DNA of 64,000 bases, from NCBI RefSeq assembly GCF_958295425.1, contig NC_081136.1, forward strand, positions 24,930,890 to 24,994,889, read 5' to 3'. The notes below the pieces were generated by a model. It searched no databases and was not told the origin of the DNA. It saw only the letters and a list, made by a program, of their open reading frames with translations. The DNA comes from Solea solea (Eukaryota > Chordata > Actinopteri > Pleuronectiformes > Soleidae). Positions 40,972-51,300 of the stretch are shown in pieces. The translations under genes and the position numbers were made by a program. The number at the start of each line of letters is the position of its first letter. Positions within the stretch are counted from its first letter, which is position 1.

Positions 40972-41639
40972 CTGACGCTTACAAATATGTTCCCCCACAG
41001 GAACAAGATAAAGGGACATGGCAGGAAATATGAGATATATCCCTGCTCAGATTGTTGTTCATGTCTCAGTTACTTGTCACAGTCTTTGTAACCTCTGACC
41101 GGCATAATCTTCTCATATCTGCAGTGGAGAACCTTCAGGGTCAGCCCCACTGCAATAGAAAAGTGTGACACACGATTCCACCATGCAGCCTTATCACCAG
41201 CCTCATTTCACCCTTGGAAAAGGAAGCTGCAGCACAAACAAGAGAGGCAACACAAAGAAGATGTACATTTAATGGAGCACAAAATGATCCACCAGTCCAT
41301 CTAAAAAGTATATTTCACAATTTCTTTCATTTTTACGACAAAAAGGCTCCTGAACATATGAAGCAATTTGCATGTAAAGTGTCTTGACTTCCACTCCCCC
41401 ACTGGGTTTTTATTTTGGCTGCAGGGTAAGTAGATGATATCTCTTTCTGCCTCTCACACAGAGATGAAGGAAGCTGCCCAACTGGAAATCCAGACTGAGT
41501 CCTAAAATTTGCACATTTTTTGTTAAAGCTCTGTAGCAGGACAGTGAAAAAAGAAACAGAAGCTGTATGAATAGATTCATACATCTATTCTGGAAGGAAA
41601 ACATTATGAATGAGGACTCAAGGATGACATATCAAAATA
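40972..41639. other. Non-coding sequence
   Basis: Nothing recognised. Confidence 0.4.
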
Positions 41640-42115
41640 TCAGTTATGGTAATATGGTTTCGCTCCGCAGATCCATCTGGCAAGGACGTTTAGTGTGATG
41701 GCAACAGAGAGGCGATGTCTAGCAGCGACCACCACTATCAGCTGTTGCTTCCATTTCAAGTTCTGTTCAGTTTTGGAGAGGTTTAGCTGGAGGTGATGGG
41801 CTTTCATCCATGCAGATATGTTCGAGAGACAATCTGAGATTTTTTGATTAGGTGGGAATGACAGATACAGCTGGATAGGTGGTTCTACATGGCAAAGAGG
41901 AGAGGGCCCCAGCACTGAGCTTTGGGGCACCCCTGTGGCAAGGCTGTGTGGTGCAGATGTGTGACCTATCCAGGACACAAACGGTCGCCCAGTGAGGTGG
42001 GATTAAAAACCAGGAGTGTGCTTTTCCTTTGATGCCCATGTTAGGACAATAGGATACGGTGAGTAACCGTGTCACATGGGGCAGATAAGTCGAGCAGGAC
42101 GGGTGACGAAACAGA
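41640..42115 (-). pseudogene. L2-like LINE reverse transcriptase fragment
   Basis: Reading the minus strand from about 42115, a frame gives VLLDLSA-x-x-DTVTHRIL (motif A region, 42100 down), then MGIKGKAHSWF. After a frameshift near 41980 it gives SWIGHTSAPHSLATGVPQ and SSVLGP (motif B, canonical GVPQGSVLGPLLF with G changed to S), then QLYLSFPP and CLSNISAWMKAHHLQLNLSK. These blocks in this order are the palm of L2/CR1-clade reverse transcriptases. The segment that should hold the catalytic YADDT has been deleted between SVLGP and QLYLSF. After NLSKTE the expected continuation is lost. At least one frameshift and one deletion make it inactive. The flanks show no 3' tail. Confidence 0.75.
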
Positions 42116-43149
42116 ACCAGCCTTTTTCAGGGTTCATACTGTACATGTCTTATGTGGATAACAAGCATAGCCAGGGCAGAATGTATGCATTTTTAAACAA
42201 AAATGTGTCACTTTAACCAGTGACTCATATCCATATCCATAAACCATGAGCGTGAATTACCTCATGGATAATAGACAAGAGCATGTCCAGTTGTGTTTGG
42301 GGAAATATTTTTAAATTGAATTGGACTCGGGTTAGTGTTGGGTCACAGGACTGGACCAGTCTGAGTATGTGTGTAGCATCATAAATACTTATTTTTTATA
42401 TCTTATATCGGTAAACAGGGAAATTGAGCAGGAACTATGGCAACAGCTGCAAACCACAGCCAAGGTAACCCAAAGTCAGTGCGTCGGGTTCAGGTCAGTC
42501 TGACGGAAAATACATTGCATATTTATTTTTTTATTTTTTTTACCACATTTTCAAATATTCTGTAAAGAAATGTGCATGTATGTGTGTTTCAATCAAGTGC
42601 TGTGCAGTAAATAGTGGAAGTTAGTTACTCAGGTGTTGAAGTCCATGTCACCAAAGAGGGGGCAGTGTTCAGATTTCGCCCCACTCTAGTTGGACACATG
42701 TCAGCACCAGAATGTGTCAAGCTGCTGTTCCATGAAAATCTGCTTTTGCCTGCTGTTTGTTTCCAGATTTTCTCTCGACTCAGAGAGTATTTTGAGGGTC
42801 AGGATAAGAAGGTTTTCATCGCTCTCTGTCCGTCTCTTTAATGAAGACGGATTAAATCCAAATCCGTGCCCTTGTCACTGACAGTGGTACAGAGCCGCTT
42901 TCTGTAACAACACAAATCTATTTTTACATTTCCAATGAAGTCCGAGGCCTGAGGTCATGTTAACTGTGATAGAAATGTGTTGGCGACAAGCGGAACGCTG
43001 TCCCTCTTAAATGTTCTTCTTCAGACAACAGTCACACTCCTGGAATGGAAAGAAAGCCCCACACCCTCTAAGCCTCCACCCCTTCTCCTCCATCACTTAT
43101 TTAGATTTAAGCCTCCCTTGTGCTTTCGCTCCACCTCGCGTGGCTAACC
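42116..43149. other. AT-rich non-coding sequence
   Basis: Small frames at 42614-42881 are unrecognised. No repeat hallmark. Confidence 0.4.
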
Positions 43150-43270
43150 CCAGTATCAGCAAAAAAGCACATTTTATTAGGAGCAGGGCTTTGCCAGGAA
43201 ATCATTCACCTATATAATTACCAATCGACAAAAGGCAATTTGTACAGTATCTGATTGCAGGTGAAAGATG
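43150..43270. promoter_or_regulatory. Candidate conserved non-coding element
   Basis: AGCACATTTTATTAGGAGC, ATCATTCACCTATATAATTACC and CAATTTGTACAGTATCTG occur in unique sequence without repeats. Confidence 0.2.
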
Positions 43271-43683
43271 CCGGGAATCAATAACTGCTATCCATCTTTT
43301 CTTGTGGAATTAAGGTCTTTGGGTTGTTCTGTGTCCCAGCTCAGACATTCCTGTCTTTATGCACATTGCCACGTCCACCTCCATAAAACCCCAACATTTT
43401 ACTTTTCTTTATACTTTGTCCTGTTTCCACTTTATTGTACTCAAACTCTGCCTCCATTTCAATCCTCTATTCCCTTTAATCACGCCACCAGCATGACTTC
43501 TGCTTCTTCTTCCGAGGCAAAAATTGTACATATGCACAGTGTGGGAAATAATACAACAGATCATTTGCCAATCTCAATGTGCTTTATTCAAGAATATGCA
43601 TGCAGAAATGTTGAGATTCATGACTCATGGGTTCCAATGCATACCTGTATATGTTTGTGAATTAGAGTAATGGTTAATGGTCT
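43271..43683. other. Non-coding sequence, T-rich
   Basis: A 130-residue plus frame (43268-43660) arises from pyrimidine-rich DNA. It is Phe/Ser/His/Cys-rich and matches nothing known. Confidence 0.35.
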
Positions 43684-43785
43684 GTATTTATAACGCTTTT
43701 CTCGTCGGCATGTCGACTAGCGGTGGTGGCAACTGAACCCACAACTCTGCGGTTGAAAGGCGACTCTCTCTCCCACCGATCCACC
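43684..43785 (-). mobile_element. SINE-like family B, antisense copy
   Basis: The minus strand reads GGTGGGAGAGAGAGTCGCC, TTTCAACCGC and GTTGTGGGTTCAGTTGCC (B-box region), then ends at CGAGAAAAGCGTTATAAA. Head and end match the sense copy at 46521-46625, with an internal deletion. Confidence 0.55.
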
Positions 43786-44168
43786 TCCTCACAGTTTCAG
43801 CTGCACACCTCTATTTCGATATTATAATATTGAAGACATTTGTTTCTTCACATTGCAAAAAACACGGATTTTTAATAAGTTCAATTTCTGGTAAATTGTT
43901 CCAATTTTTTGGCCGGAAAAGAAAAATCTTGACAAGCAAGAAATAAATGTGGCAGAGGTGTTAACTCGAAAACATGGTGATGGTTAAAAAGAAAAGATGT
44001 TTTGTTGAATCCAAAAATAAAATAAGTTGGAGACCAGAAAAAATATAAGAAAAACAGGAAGAGGACAAGAAACACCAGGTTATTTTCATCACGGAAATAT
44101 TATTAGACAAACATCAGTAAGAGGAAATAAGAGAGACAATAACTGCACTCCCCAAGAACTGGCATGGC

Positions 44169-44171
<3 letters not shown>
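43786..44171. other. AT-rich non-coding sequence
   Basis: Nothing recognised. Confidence 0.45.

Positions 44172-44228
<57 letters not shown>
44172..44228. repeat. (TA)n microsatellite, about 28 units
   Basis: A nearly pure TA run of 57 bases. Confidence 0.95.
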
Positions 44229-44232
<4 letters not shown>

Positions 44233-44706
44233 TCGTATATACTCCATTGTAAACTGAATAAACTCAACTGGCACAGTTAAATATCTTAATGATGACGATG
44301 AGGTTTGGAAAAATTGTTCTCTTTCGGATAAAAGCAGACATAGTAATGCGAATTTTAAACAGAACTGAATAAAACAATGCATGCAGTAAAATAGAATCAA
44401 AGAGCAGTGTAACATTACGCTACACAAAAGCATTGGAAGACAATGAGCCCAGAAAATGTGCTAAAAATATGATAAATATGATAGGTGTTTGCCAAATGGA
44501 TTTAGCAGGTAGATTAGTTTCATGTCGATGAATCCCAAATTCATTTGTCGAACCTTTGCCGCAGGACTTCAACACACATCTTTTGTGTATACGCGCGACT
44601 TGTAAATGAGACCTATTGTTCACACATTTTGCTAATGTTCCCAGCGTTCATGGAGACAGCTGGGTAAACTACGGCGCCACTGTAAATGCATGTGTCTGTA
44701 ATTTGT

Positions 44707-44708
<2 letters not shown>
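44229..44708. other. AT-rich non-coding sequence
   Basis: No gene or repeat recognised. Confidence 0.45.

Positions 44709-44737
<29 letters not shown>
44709..44737. repeat. (GT)n microsatellite
   Basis: About fourteen GT units. Confidence 0.95.
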
Positions 44738-44885
44738 ATGTAACCCTGCACTATGTGTTCTCACCTCTACAGGGCAGAAAAAGAGCGATACTGCAACTGA
44801 GGTCAGCGACCTTGTCACCATGATGTCACTGTGTGTGTTTGTATAGTGTTTTTTTTTTTTTAGAATTTGCCAAATGATATTAGAT

Positions 44886-45070
44886 CTTTAAAGCTGCAGT
44901 ACGTAACTGCTGCTGATTATTGTTGTTATTCGCATTATCCTGTCTCTGTTTGGTCTTTGTGAACAAACAGAAGCTGAAATGCAGTCAGAGTCGGTTGCAG
45001 CTGATAGGCTGACTCAGCGCCGTGCGAATTCACTTGACAACGGTTTGAATGAATTTTAAGGCAACGACTC
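44886..45070 (+). repeat. TTTAAAGCTGCAGTA repeat, copy with CGTAACTGC
   Basis: CTTTAAAGCTGCAGTACGTAAC, then GTGAACAAACAGAAGCTG and GAAATGCAGTCAGAGTCGG, follow the order of a several-hundred-base repeat common in teleosts (recognition). The 103-residue plus frame downstream (45071-45382) is probably its continuation. Confidence 0.5.
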
Positions 45071-45460
45071 ATGACAAATCTTTGCAGAAGGAGAGGCAGC
45101 GTTCCTCTGCGTCTAAAGCTGTATCTTATTCATAATAACAAGAATAATGGAAATACACCTTCGCAACACAAGTCGCAGGACGCTTCAGAGGAGGAGGAGG
45201 ACATAAATCGACTCTTAGAAATAAACTTCCCCTGTCTAACACGGTATAGTTTGTATTGCCCCGAGCAGTTTGCACTACTATATGCGGTTAGATTTCAAAC
45301 CTTGCTTGGAAATCATGTGCTTTTATGTCGGTGCCAAATGATTGATACCCAGCAGAGAGTAACATTATGCAGCGTGATATGAAAACACAGAGAAATAAGG
45401 ATAAAACAATGTTGTTTACTGTGATGGATTATCTCACTCTGTGGAAGCTGGGCTTGTTTT
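45071..45460. other. Probable repeat interior, open frame unrecognised
   Basis: The open frame contains a patch of Glu codons (GAGGAGGAGGAG) and no recognised domain. Confidence 0.3.
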
Positions 45461-45478
45461 GTGTGTGTGTGTGTGTGC
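45461..45478. repeat. (GT)n microsatellite
   Basis: About nine GT units. Confidence 0.9.
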
Positions 45479-45780
45479 CAAACAAGGACGTGGACAGAAG
45501 TAAATGGCTTCTTTTAAAGGAGGGGAAAACAGCCACTCACACAGAAGTGTTGCCAGAGAACACTGGCACCATCTATTCTCTCTTCGAGTCTCCTCTTGCT
45601 GATTACATTCCCTTTATTTATCTGTTCTGAGCCCCTAATCCAGGGATTGTGGTCCCTGATGTGTTGCCGCCTGTCATGGCAGGAATACTGACCTCAACAC
45701 AAAAAAAGCGTGTAAGCACCTTGAGTATTTTTAACTGGATCCTCATCTTTTCACTTGTTTGTACTCACACTAAAGCGAGT
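45479..45780. other. Non-coding sequence
   Basis: Nothing recognised. Confidence 0.4.
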
Positions 45781-45896
45781 TTAAAGCTGGGGTAGGCAGG
45801 AACTCTTGAATAATAGTTGAAGACCAGTCACCGACAGGATCTGGCACGCGTACTTCTCATTACTGTCATTCCTAGACCGTTTGTGATATCTGGAAA
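45781..45896 (+). repeat. TTTAAAGCTGGGGTAGGCAGGAA repeat, left part
   Basis: The start is a variant of the TTTAAAGCTGCAGTAGG family (compare 8501). It is interrupted at about 45897 by a truncated SINE-like insertion and resumes at 45976 with a second CTGGAAAGCAGAGAAATGG phrase. Confidence 0.5.
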
Positions 45897-45975
45897 ATTG
45901 GCAACCTGCCCCTATGTCAGCTGAGATTGGCACAGCACCCCGCTGAGGATAAAGTGGTAGAAGACGGATGGATGG
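45897..45975 (+). mobile_element. SINE-like family A, 5'-truncated copy
   Basis: TTGGCAACCTG, CCCTATGTCAGCTGAGATTGG, CACAGCACCCC, GATAAAGTGGTAGAAG and GGATGGATGG are the last ~80 bases of family A, including its ATGG tail. ATATCTGGAAA (45886-45896) and ATACTGGAAA (45976-45985) flank it, a target duplication with one indel. Severe 5' truncation is the signature of target-primed reverse transcription. Confidence 0.65.
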
Positions 45976-46101
45976 ATACTGGAAAGCAGAGAAATGGAGC
46001 TCTGCGCACGTATACTTGTCATTACGGTAGCCCTCGGGACGACCGTCCAATCACGGACTAGATTCACCGGTGCGTCACACAATTTGTGACGTCAGCTTCT
46101 C
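45976..46101 (+). repeat. Right part of the interrupted TTTAAAGCTGGGGTAGG repeat
   Basis: GGAGCTCTGCGCACGTATAC and CATTACGGTAGCCC echo GGCACGCGTACTTCTC and CATTACTGTC of the left part, so part of the unit is itself duplicated. The end is not fixed. Confidence 0.35.
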
Positions 46102-46291
46102 AGTACCGTATTCCTAAATAGGAATTATTAATTAATTACGTATTCCTAGATATGCCACATATCGAAAGTGACAGTTTTCTTGGGAAAAGGAGCGGAAGCA
46201 CTCACTCAACATTTGTTGACAACTCTACAGCCATAAAATCAATATAAATCTAGGCAGCTTCATTATCTTGACGGTCATAAGAGGGTTAAAG
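46102..46291 (+). repeat. Dispersed repeat starting AGTACCGTATTCCTA, copy 2
   Basis: Collinear with 28802-28940: GCCACATATCGAAAGTGAC, TCTTGGGAAAAGGAGCGG, CACTCAAC, GACGGTCATAAGAGGGTTAA. It carries an extra TTCCTAAATAGGAATTATTAATTAATTACG-like AT segment near its start. Confidence 0.65.
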
Positions 46292-46314
46292 CAGCTGCAT
46301 TAACTACTTCCCTC

Positions 46315-46440
46315 ATCACTCTTTCATTATCTACTGCTTTATCCTCTACTCTCTACGCCAATCCCAGCTGACATAGGGCGAAAGGTGGGGTCAAGTCCTG
46401 GACAGGTCACCGGACCATCGCAGAGACAAACCCACCCCAG
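46315..46440 (-). mobile_element. SINE-like family A, 3' part, antisense
   Basis: Reading the minus strand: GGGTTTGTCTCTGCGATGG, CGGTGACCTGTCCAGGAC, CGCCCTATGTCAGCTGGG and GGATAAAGCAGTAGATAATG are successive family A phrases. It is truncated at the 5' side. Confidence 0.65.
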
Positions 46441-46520
46441 TGCTGCTGCTGTACACACAAGTTCATTAAAACACTATACTTAACTTTATTCTACATTCAA
46501 AAGCATTCAGTATCAGTATC

Positions 46521-46625
46521 AGTGGTAGAGCGAGTTGTCTTTCAACCTAAAGGTTGCGGGTTGGACTCCTGGCTCTGCTAGTCTACAATTGACACTAGGA
46601 AAGCGCTATATAAATACAATAAGTG
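46521..46625 (+). mobile_element. tRNA-derived SINE-like element, family B
   Basis: Head with A box TGGTAGAGCGAG, anticodon-arm-like GTCTTTCAACCTAAAGG and B box GGTTGGACTCC (consensus GGTTCGANTCC, one change). The short body ends in GGAAAGCGCTATATAAATAC. It resembles a widespread fish SINE whose head recalls a tRNA-Glu (TTC loop). Two further partial copies lie at 30580-30670 and 43684-43785, both antisense. Confidence 0.65.
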
Positions 46626-46984
46626 CCAACATTTTTATTACATTCATAACCAGGAATCAAGCTGTACACACTAAATAATATCATAAACACATAGACTCTT
46701 TATAAAGAACACAATTTTGCTTCAGAAACATGAGCTGGGTTGTCCAAACAGCGGCGCTGATACAGGAATAGTTTTTTACACTTTCCTTAACACTGTGTCA
46801 TGGAGAGTCACAGGGTGAGATCTGCTGAGTGCCATACGAGACGTGTTATGTCTAACCTGGGAAATATCACATCAATTTCCGCTCCTGTTGTTTTGCATTT
46901 ATTCACGTGCAGGAACATACATGCATTTTTCCTCACGCAGAAAACCGTGATACCCACAATATCACGGGTCTGCGTGATATGAAA
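46626..46984. other. Non-coding sequence
   Basis: CGTGATA and TATCACG near 46945-46965 are seven-base inverted arms; GCGTGATATG follows. Nothing else. Confidence 0.4.
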
Positions 46985-47340
46985 TGAATTTGTTTCTCGT
47001 GACGTCTCTGGTTGTTGATAAGAGGGGCTACTCCGCGATGATCATCTCTTAATCGTGTTTCATGGAGAGCGAGACTCTTTGTCGCACCGCACTTGCAGTT
47101 GGGAAAGATTTCCTCGACAGACGAGGGAGAAATGCGGCTAATAAATTCTGCATGTAATGATTAAATTTAAATACAGAGGTCAAGAGCCCTCATTATTTGC
47201 ACTAAAATATTAAAATACTCTTAATATTTTATGCAGCCAAATATGTGGCTCTGAATTAATTTTAGAAAGAAAAAAAAAAAAAAATACATTTGTGCAGAAA
47301 CTGGTGCTTTTGGGGCCAAGGATGTAAGTGAGAAACTTTT
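46985..47340. promoter_or_regulatory. Candidate conserved non-coding element with hairpin
   Basis: Unique sequence with GCGGCTAATAAATTC, GTAATGATTAAATTTAAAT and TCTGAATTAATTTTAG. TAAAATATTAA (47203-47213) and TTAATATTTTA (47221-47231) are perfect inverted arms around a seven-base loop. No coding frame. Confidence 0.28.
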
Positions 47341-48088
47341 ATCCCTGCGCTGAATTTTTAATCCACCCATGCAGAGCTGTGTTGTTTTAAGGGTCATTCA
47401 CACATATGGCACTGTCAGTTTGACTCTACTCAATGCTAAATCAGTTTTAGCTTTAACTTTTGGTGATCGTTGTTGTTGTTCTCTCCTGACTTTTTTTTCC
47501 ACTTTTGTCTGAACGGAGGCCATCTCATATTATTTGCATGGTGCGTCCTTCATTTGAAAACCAGCAATATAATCAGACCTTGAGTGCTTGTGTGTATGCA
47601 GCAGCAGTGGAATTCTGAATTTCCTGTTTTCAGTCACACTCCATCCTGTCTGCAGTCGCCTTGCTTTACTAGCGCAAGTCTCGACATAAAGTCTTGACAT
47701 AAAAAAAACACCCCTTGTTTGCATCATAGTAAAGTCACTGAGACGCCACTATGCTGAGAAACACAGCATAGTGGGAGTTGTGTGAATTCTATATAGTGTT
47801 TAACTATGGTTTAAGTGCGAATGGACATTCATTTAACTAAAAGTTACACTACAGCTTTAAGGAACATGTTTTCTCCTAGATTATGATTCATTTCTTCAGG
47901 TATTTGAGGCAAAATTGTCACTTGGAGATGGAGGGGATGGTGGTAGTGTATAACAAAATTGGTCATTATGAGACATCAGCAGTTTGATTAGTCCCACAAC
48001 TTGGGAATTTATAGTGTCACAGCAGCAAAGACGATAAAGGTGATACATAATAAACCTGCTTTCCCACATCGTTGAATGTAGAATATAG
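47341..48088. other. AT-rich non-coding sequence
   Basis: CTACAGCTTTAAGG near 47849 is a short inverted match to the TTTAAAGCTGCAGTA family start. No gene recognised. Confidence 0.4.
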
Positions 48089-48346
48089 AAGTGGTTCTCA
48101 AACGTTTGTACCACCTGAGAACACAGATGGAATGAAAGATAAGGTCACTCTAATTATTTTTATTTATTTGATATTTATTTTTGTCATTGACTTCATTTTC
48201 TACGCACGCCGGTCAAAATTCCTCAGCTCCACTCCGATCACATGAATACAGTAGAACAGTATTTTTCAGATTTTCCTCCAAGTACCACCAGAGGAAGCTT
48301 GCGTACGTACCACTGGTGGCACATGTACCACAGTTTGAGAACCATG
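48089..48346 (-). mobile_element. hAT-like MITE family H2, copy C (antisense)
   Basis: Ends AAGTGGTTCTCAAACG and CAGTTTGAGAACCATG are inverted repeats. The interior ACGTACCACTGGTGGCAC and TTCCTCAGCTCCACTCCG are the reverse complements of copy A phrases. GAATATAG on the left and GATATAG on the right look like an 8-base target duplication with one base lost. Confidence 0.7.
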
Positions 48347-49659
48347 GATATAGACTATTAGGATTCAGAAAATAGTATTAGAGTACAGCATGTATACATT
48401 AAGTGACCAGAATATATCTATATACAGTATGAGCTTAATATTTACAGTGTAAATACAGTATTCTTTGCCATATTTTAGCCCAAAAGTGCTACAAAGCACA
48501 TTGATATGCATGTCTCTAAATAAGAAGCACCATTTTCATTCAGACAAAAAACACATAATTGCACTTGCACCTAAAAGAATACAAAAGGTTGTAGTTTTTA
48601 TGAATGAGTTAAACCTTTTTTCTGCCCAAAAGAGAGAATTAGACTTGCAGTGACATAAAAAAAAAAGATTGCAAACAGAAACAAACATCAGAAAAAAGTA
48701 AATAAATAACATGAAAGAACTTTAAATACGATCTTAACTTTTGGCCTCGGTGAGACATATTTTTAGAATCCACACAGATGGTAGTTGTCACTTTCTGTAG
48801 CAGGCTTGTAAATTGTGTCATCACTATAGTCGTGTTTTCAAGCAGCTCCCAGAAAAGACAAGGCGGCGAAACAACAGAACACTGCTAAGCTGTTAGAAAT
48901 GGTTCATACGCTCTAAAAACAGCACTGACTAAATCTACATGTCACTTAAGAAGAAAGTGGATTTTTTTTTATTTTTTGACATGTTTTAGCAGGAAAAGCA
49001 CAGGTGCTAATGACCACAATGAGGATGGTGTAAGTCAGGACAATGTGACGGTGAACCAGCATGCATCATGACACCGAGGCAAATAATCTCAGCCATAATT
49101 AGTGTGATGATTTACATTTTTGCTCTCCCTACTGTGACCTGTCAGAAATGGCTGCTGCTCAGAAGGTTAAACACTGACTTTAAACACTGACTAAAAATCT
49201 AAAGATTTGGGTCCACACGTTGCGTAGATGAAAGAAAAATATGTGGTGTTTAATTTAGAGGAGCTGCATTGTTATGGTTACAATAAAAGCAGTCATGCGT
49301 TCTTAATGTTGTATGTTGGTGGAATCTGATCGATCTCTATCTGATTTTCTTCCTGCGTTGACTTTGTCACTCCACCTCTTTTACTTCCATCACCTGAAGG
49401 TCTTCAGCCGGATTTATACTTCATTGTTCAACACTTTTCATAATTGTCAAAACTTTACAAGTTGCACAATGTCGCACTGTAATTGAATTTAATCCTGAAT
49501 AAAGGTCGATATAAATACATATGACGGTGTGGAAGAGAACTGGTGCAAATAATAGCATGAAAAGGAAATGTTTTTCAACCCACTGTCTGCTCTGCACTGA
49601 CAAAATTGAGAAATGGAATATAAACTTCTTCTTTTTTTGAACACAATCTCGCTCACATC
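48347..49659. other. AT-rich non-coding sequence
   Basis: Small unrecognised frames only (for example 48465-48653 and 49421-49713). No simple repeat of note. Confidence 0.45.
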
Positions 49660-49849
49660 TGGTGATATGACAGTCTGACAGTGAGCAAATGTGTTAATTA
49701 CCTCTTGATACACTCAATCACTCCAGCTGATCAATTACACAGAAGACAGATGAACTCCACGCGCCTCTAATGGTTTCCCATCAGCGCATCGGAGAGATTC
49801 TGGAAATAAAATCCATTCTGCCGGGCCTCTGTTTGCCTCTCGCATACAT
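49660..49849. promoter_or_regulatory. Candidate conserved non-coding element
   Basis: TGTGTTAATTACCTCTTG, AGCTGATCAATTACAC and CGCCTCTAATGGTTTCCC lie in unique sequence leading into the CpG-rich block. Confidence 0.28.
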
Positions 49850-50125
49850 CGGTAAGACGAGTCACGCATGGGTAGCAGTGGGGGTGAGTCTCTTCTCCAG
49901 CCTGATTAGTTCCGCTCCAGAAATGTGGAGAGTGACGAGCTAATCGCCAGACGTGGCGGGCGGTGAGCGAAGGCCTCTGAGGGACCGGAGGGACGGATCG
50001 ATGATCCATGCGCCCGCCAAGACGAGCAAGAGATGTGCGGCTTCATCCGACATAGTGTCAACATGAGGCATGCGACGCGCACCGCATGGAGGACACGTTG
50101 TCAGTTCGGACGTCTCGGCCTCCTT
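49850..50125. promoter_or_regulatory. CpG-rich island
   Basis: About 23 CpG dinucleotides occur in roughly 200 bases (49920-50120), the densest cluster in the window, with ACGTGGCGGGCGG and GCGACGCGCACCG. No TATA box, ATG with coding frame or donor site can be tied to it. A distal promoter, a lncRNA start or an unmethylated enhancer are possible. The 80-residue minus frame here is unrecognised. Confidence 0.4.
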
Positions 50126-51030
50126 CCGCACTCACTGTCATGATCAAGATGGAGCTGTTTTATTACTTTTTATAAGCGCAACCTTCCTCTCTGTGGTTAC
50201 ACTGCTTCCCCTTGGCGTCCTCGGGGTATTTTTCATGAAACGGGGCGTCAAAAAAGGTCAAACCTGCACCAGTTATTCATGCCATTGGTCCAGATATAGT
50301 TTCACACGTGGATAAAGTGAATGTGTAAAAAATATAAACTGAGGTATAAAGTCATATGTGTGTGTTCTGCTGGGAAACACTTTCACCCACTGGACATTTG
50401 CATTTTACACCTTAATGATTTTCCCCGTTCGGTTCCAGACTGAAAGTCTGACTGGCTGCTTTGAACTTGAACTTTGCCTGAGCTCTGGAACTCATTTGCT
50501 TATTGGGCCATTTCATGTACTTTCTCCACTAGAAAGTGGATAATATGGGCTGCAGTAAATTGTGTTTTGTTTTATGGACAGTATTTATATTATGTATGAT
50601 TAGATGCAAAAAAAAATGTCATAGTGTTTTTTACAGTATGAAAAAAAAACGTTGCTTCATTTATTTTTTGTATAGTTTTGTCCTTCTTAATGCTATATCT
50701 ATGCTATAGATTATAATTTGTTATATTCTGTCTTTATGGTGTGAATATAAGATACATACAAACTCTGAGATGCTTGTTTATGTTTTTTGTCATAAGTAAC
50801 TTGTAACTTTTGAGCTGCACGTAAAGTCTAAAGCAGGCTAATGTATTTATTTGGAAGGGAAGTATTGTTTAAATGTGTCTATGTTTAAAACTGAACATTA
50901 AAATATTGATGTTTTTCCTTTGTTTTTATTTAATACGTCCAATTAAAATTAGGGGAAACATATGGAATTCGATTTGTGTCAATATTTTCAAACAGCACTT
51001 TTCAAGAAGCAATTCAGAAATGTTGTTCTT
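50126..51030. other. Non-coding sequence
   Basis: A plus frame (50070-50315) encodes a hydrophobic run, LLLFISATFLSVVTLLPLGV, followed by basic residues. It is T-rich DNA and unrecognised, so not called a gene. Confidence 0.35.
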
Positions 51031-51300
51031 TGCCCTGTGTTTTTTCTGTTTCCGGGCGGACTTTAGGAAACTGCCTGCTGATTGGCTACTGAGTTTTGGA
51101 GCGACAGCTCAACGGTCCGGAAGTCGTCACAGGCTTGGAGTCGCTGTCCGTCTGGAACTCATTCCCCAAATTTTTCCCCGTCAACATCTGACAAAATAAT
51201 TGTAAATATCCAACATTTGTCAGATTATAAACATTAGAAGATAACAATGATTTTTGTCGGATGTTGACGGTCGCCAAAACTCCATGACGTAAACAAGAAA
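51031..51300. repeat. Possible fold-back repeat
   Basis: CCGTCAACATCTGACAAAA (51178-51196) and TTTTGTCGGATGTTGACGG (51252-51270) are inverted arms of 19 bases with one mismatch around a 55-base loop. An internal ACATTTGTCAGAT repeats part of one arm. The GC-richer CTGATTGGCTACTGAG upstream may belong to the same repeat. Confidence 0.45.

Noticed and set aside
43268..43660. 130-residue plus-strand open frame
   Set aside because: Encoded by pyrimidine-rich DNA; composition skewed to Phe, Ser, Cys and His with no recognised motif.
46521..46625. A real tRNA gene
   Set aside because: The tRNA-like head has a mutated B box, lacks a closed acceptor stem and runs into a SINE body.
50070..50315. Frame with a hydrophobic, membrane-like segment
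   Set aside because: Hydrophobic runs arise readily from T-rich DNA; flanking residues are unconvincing.
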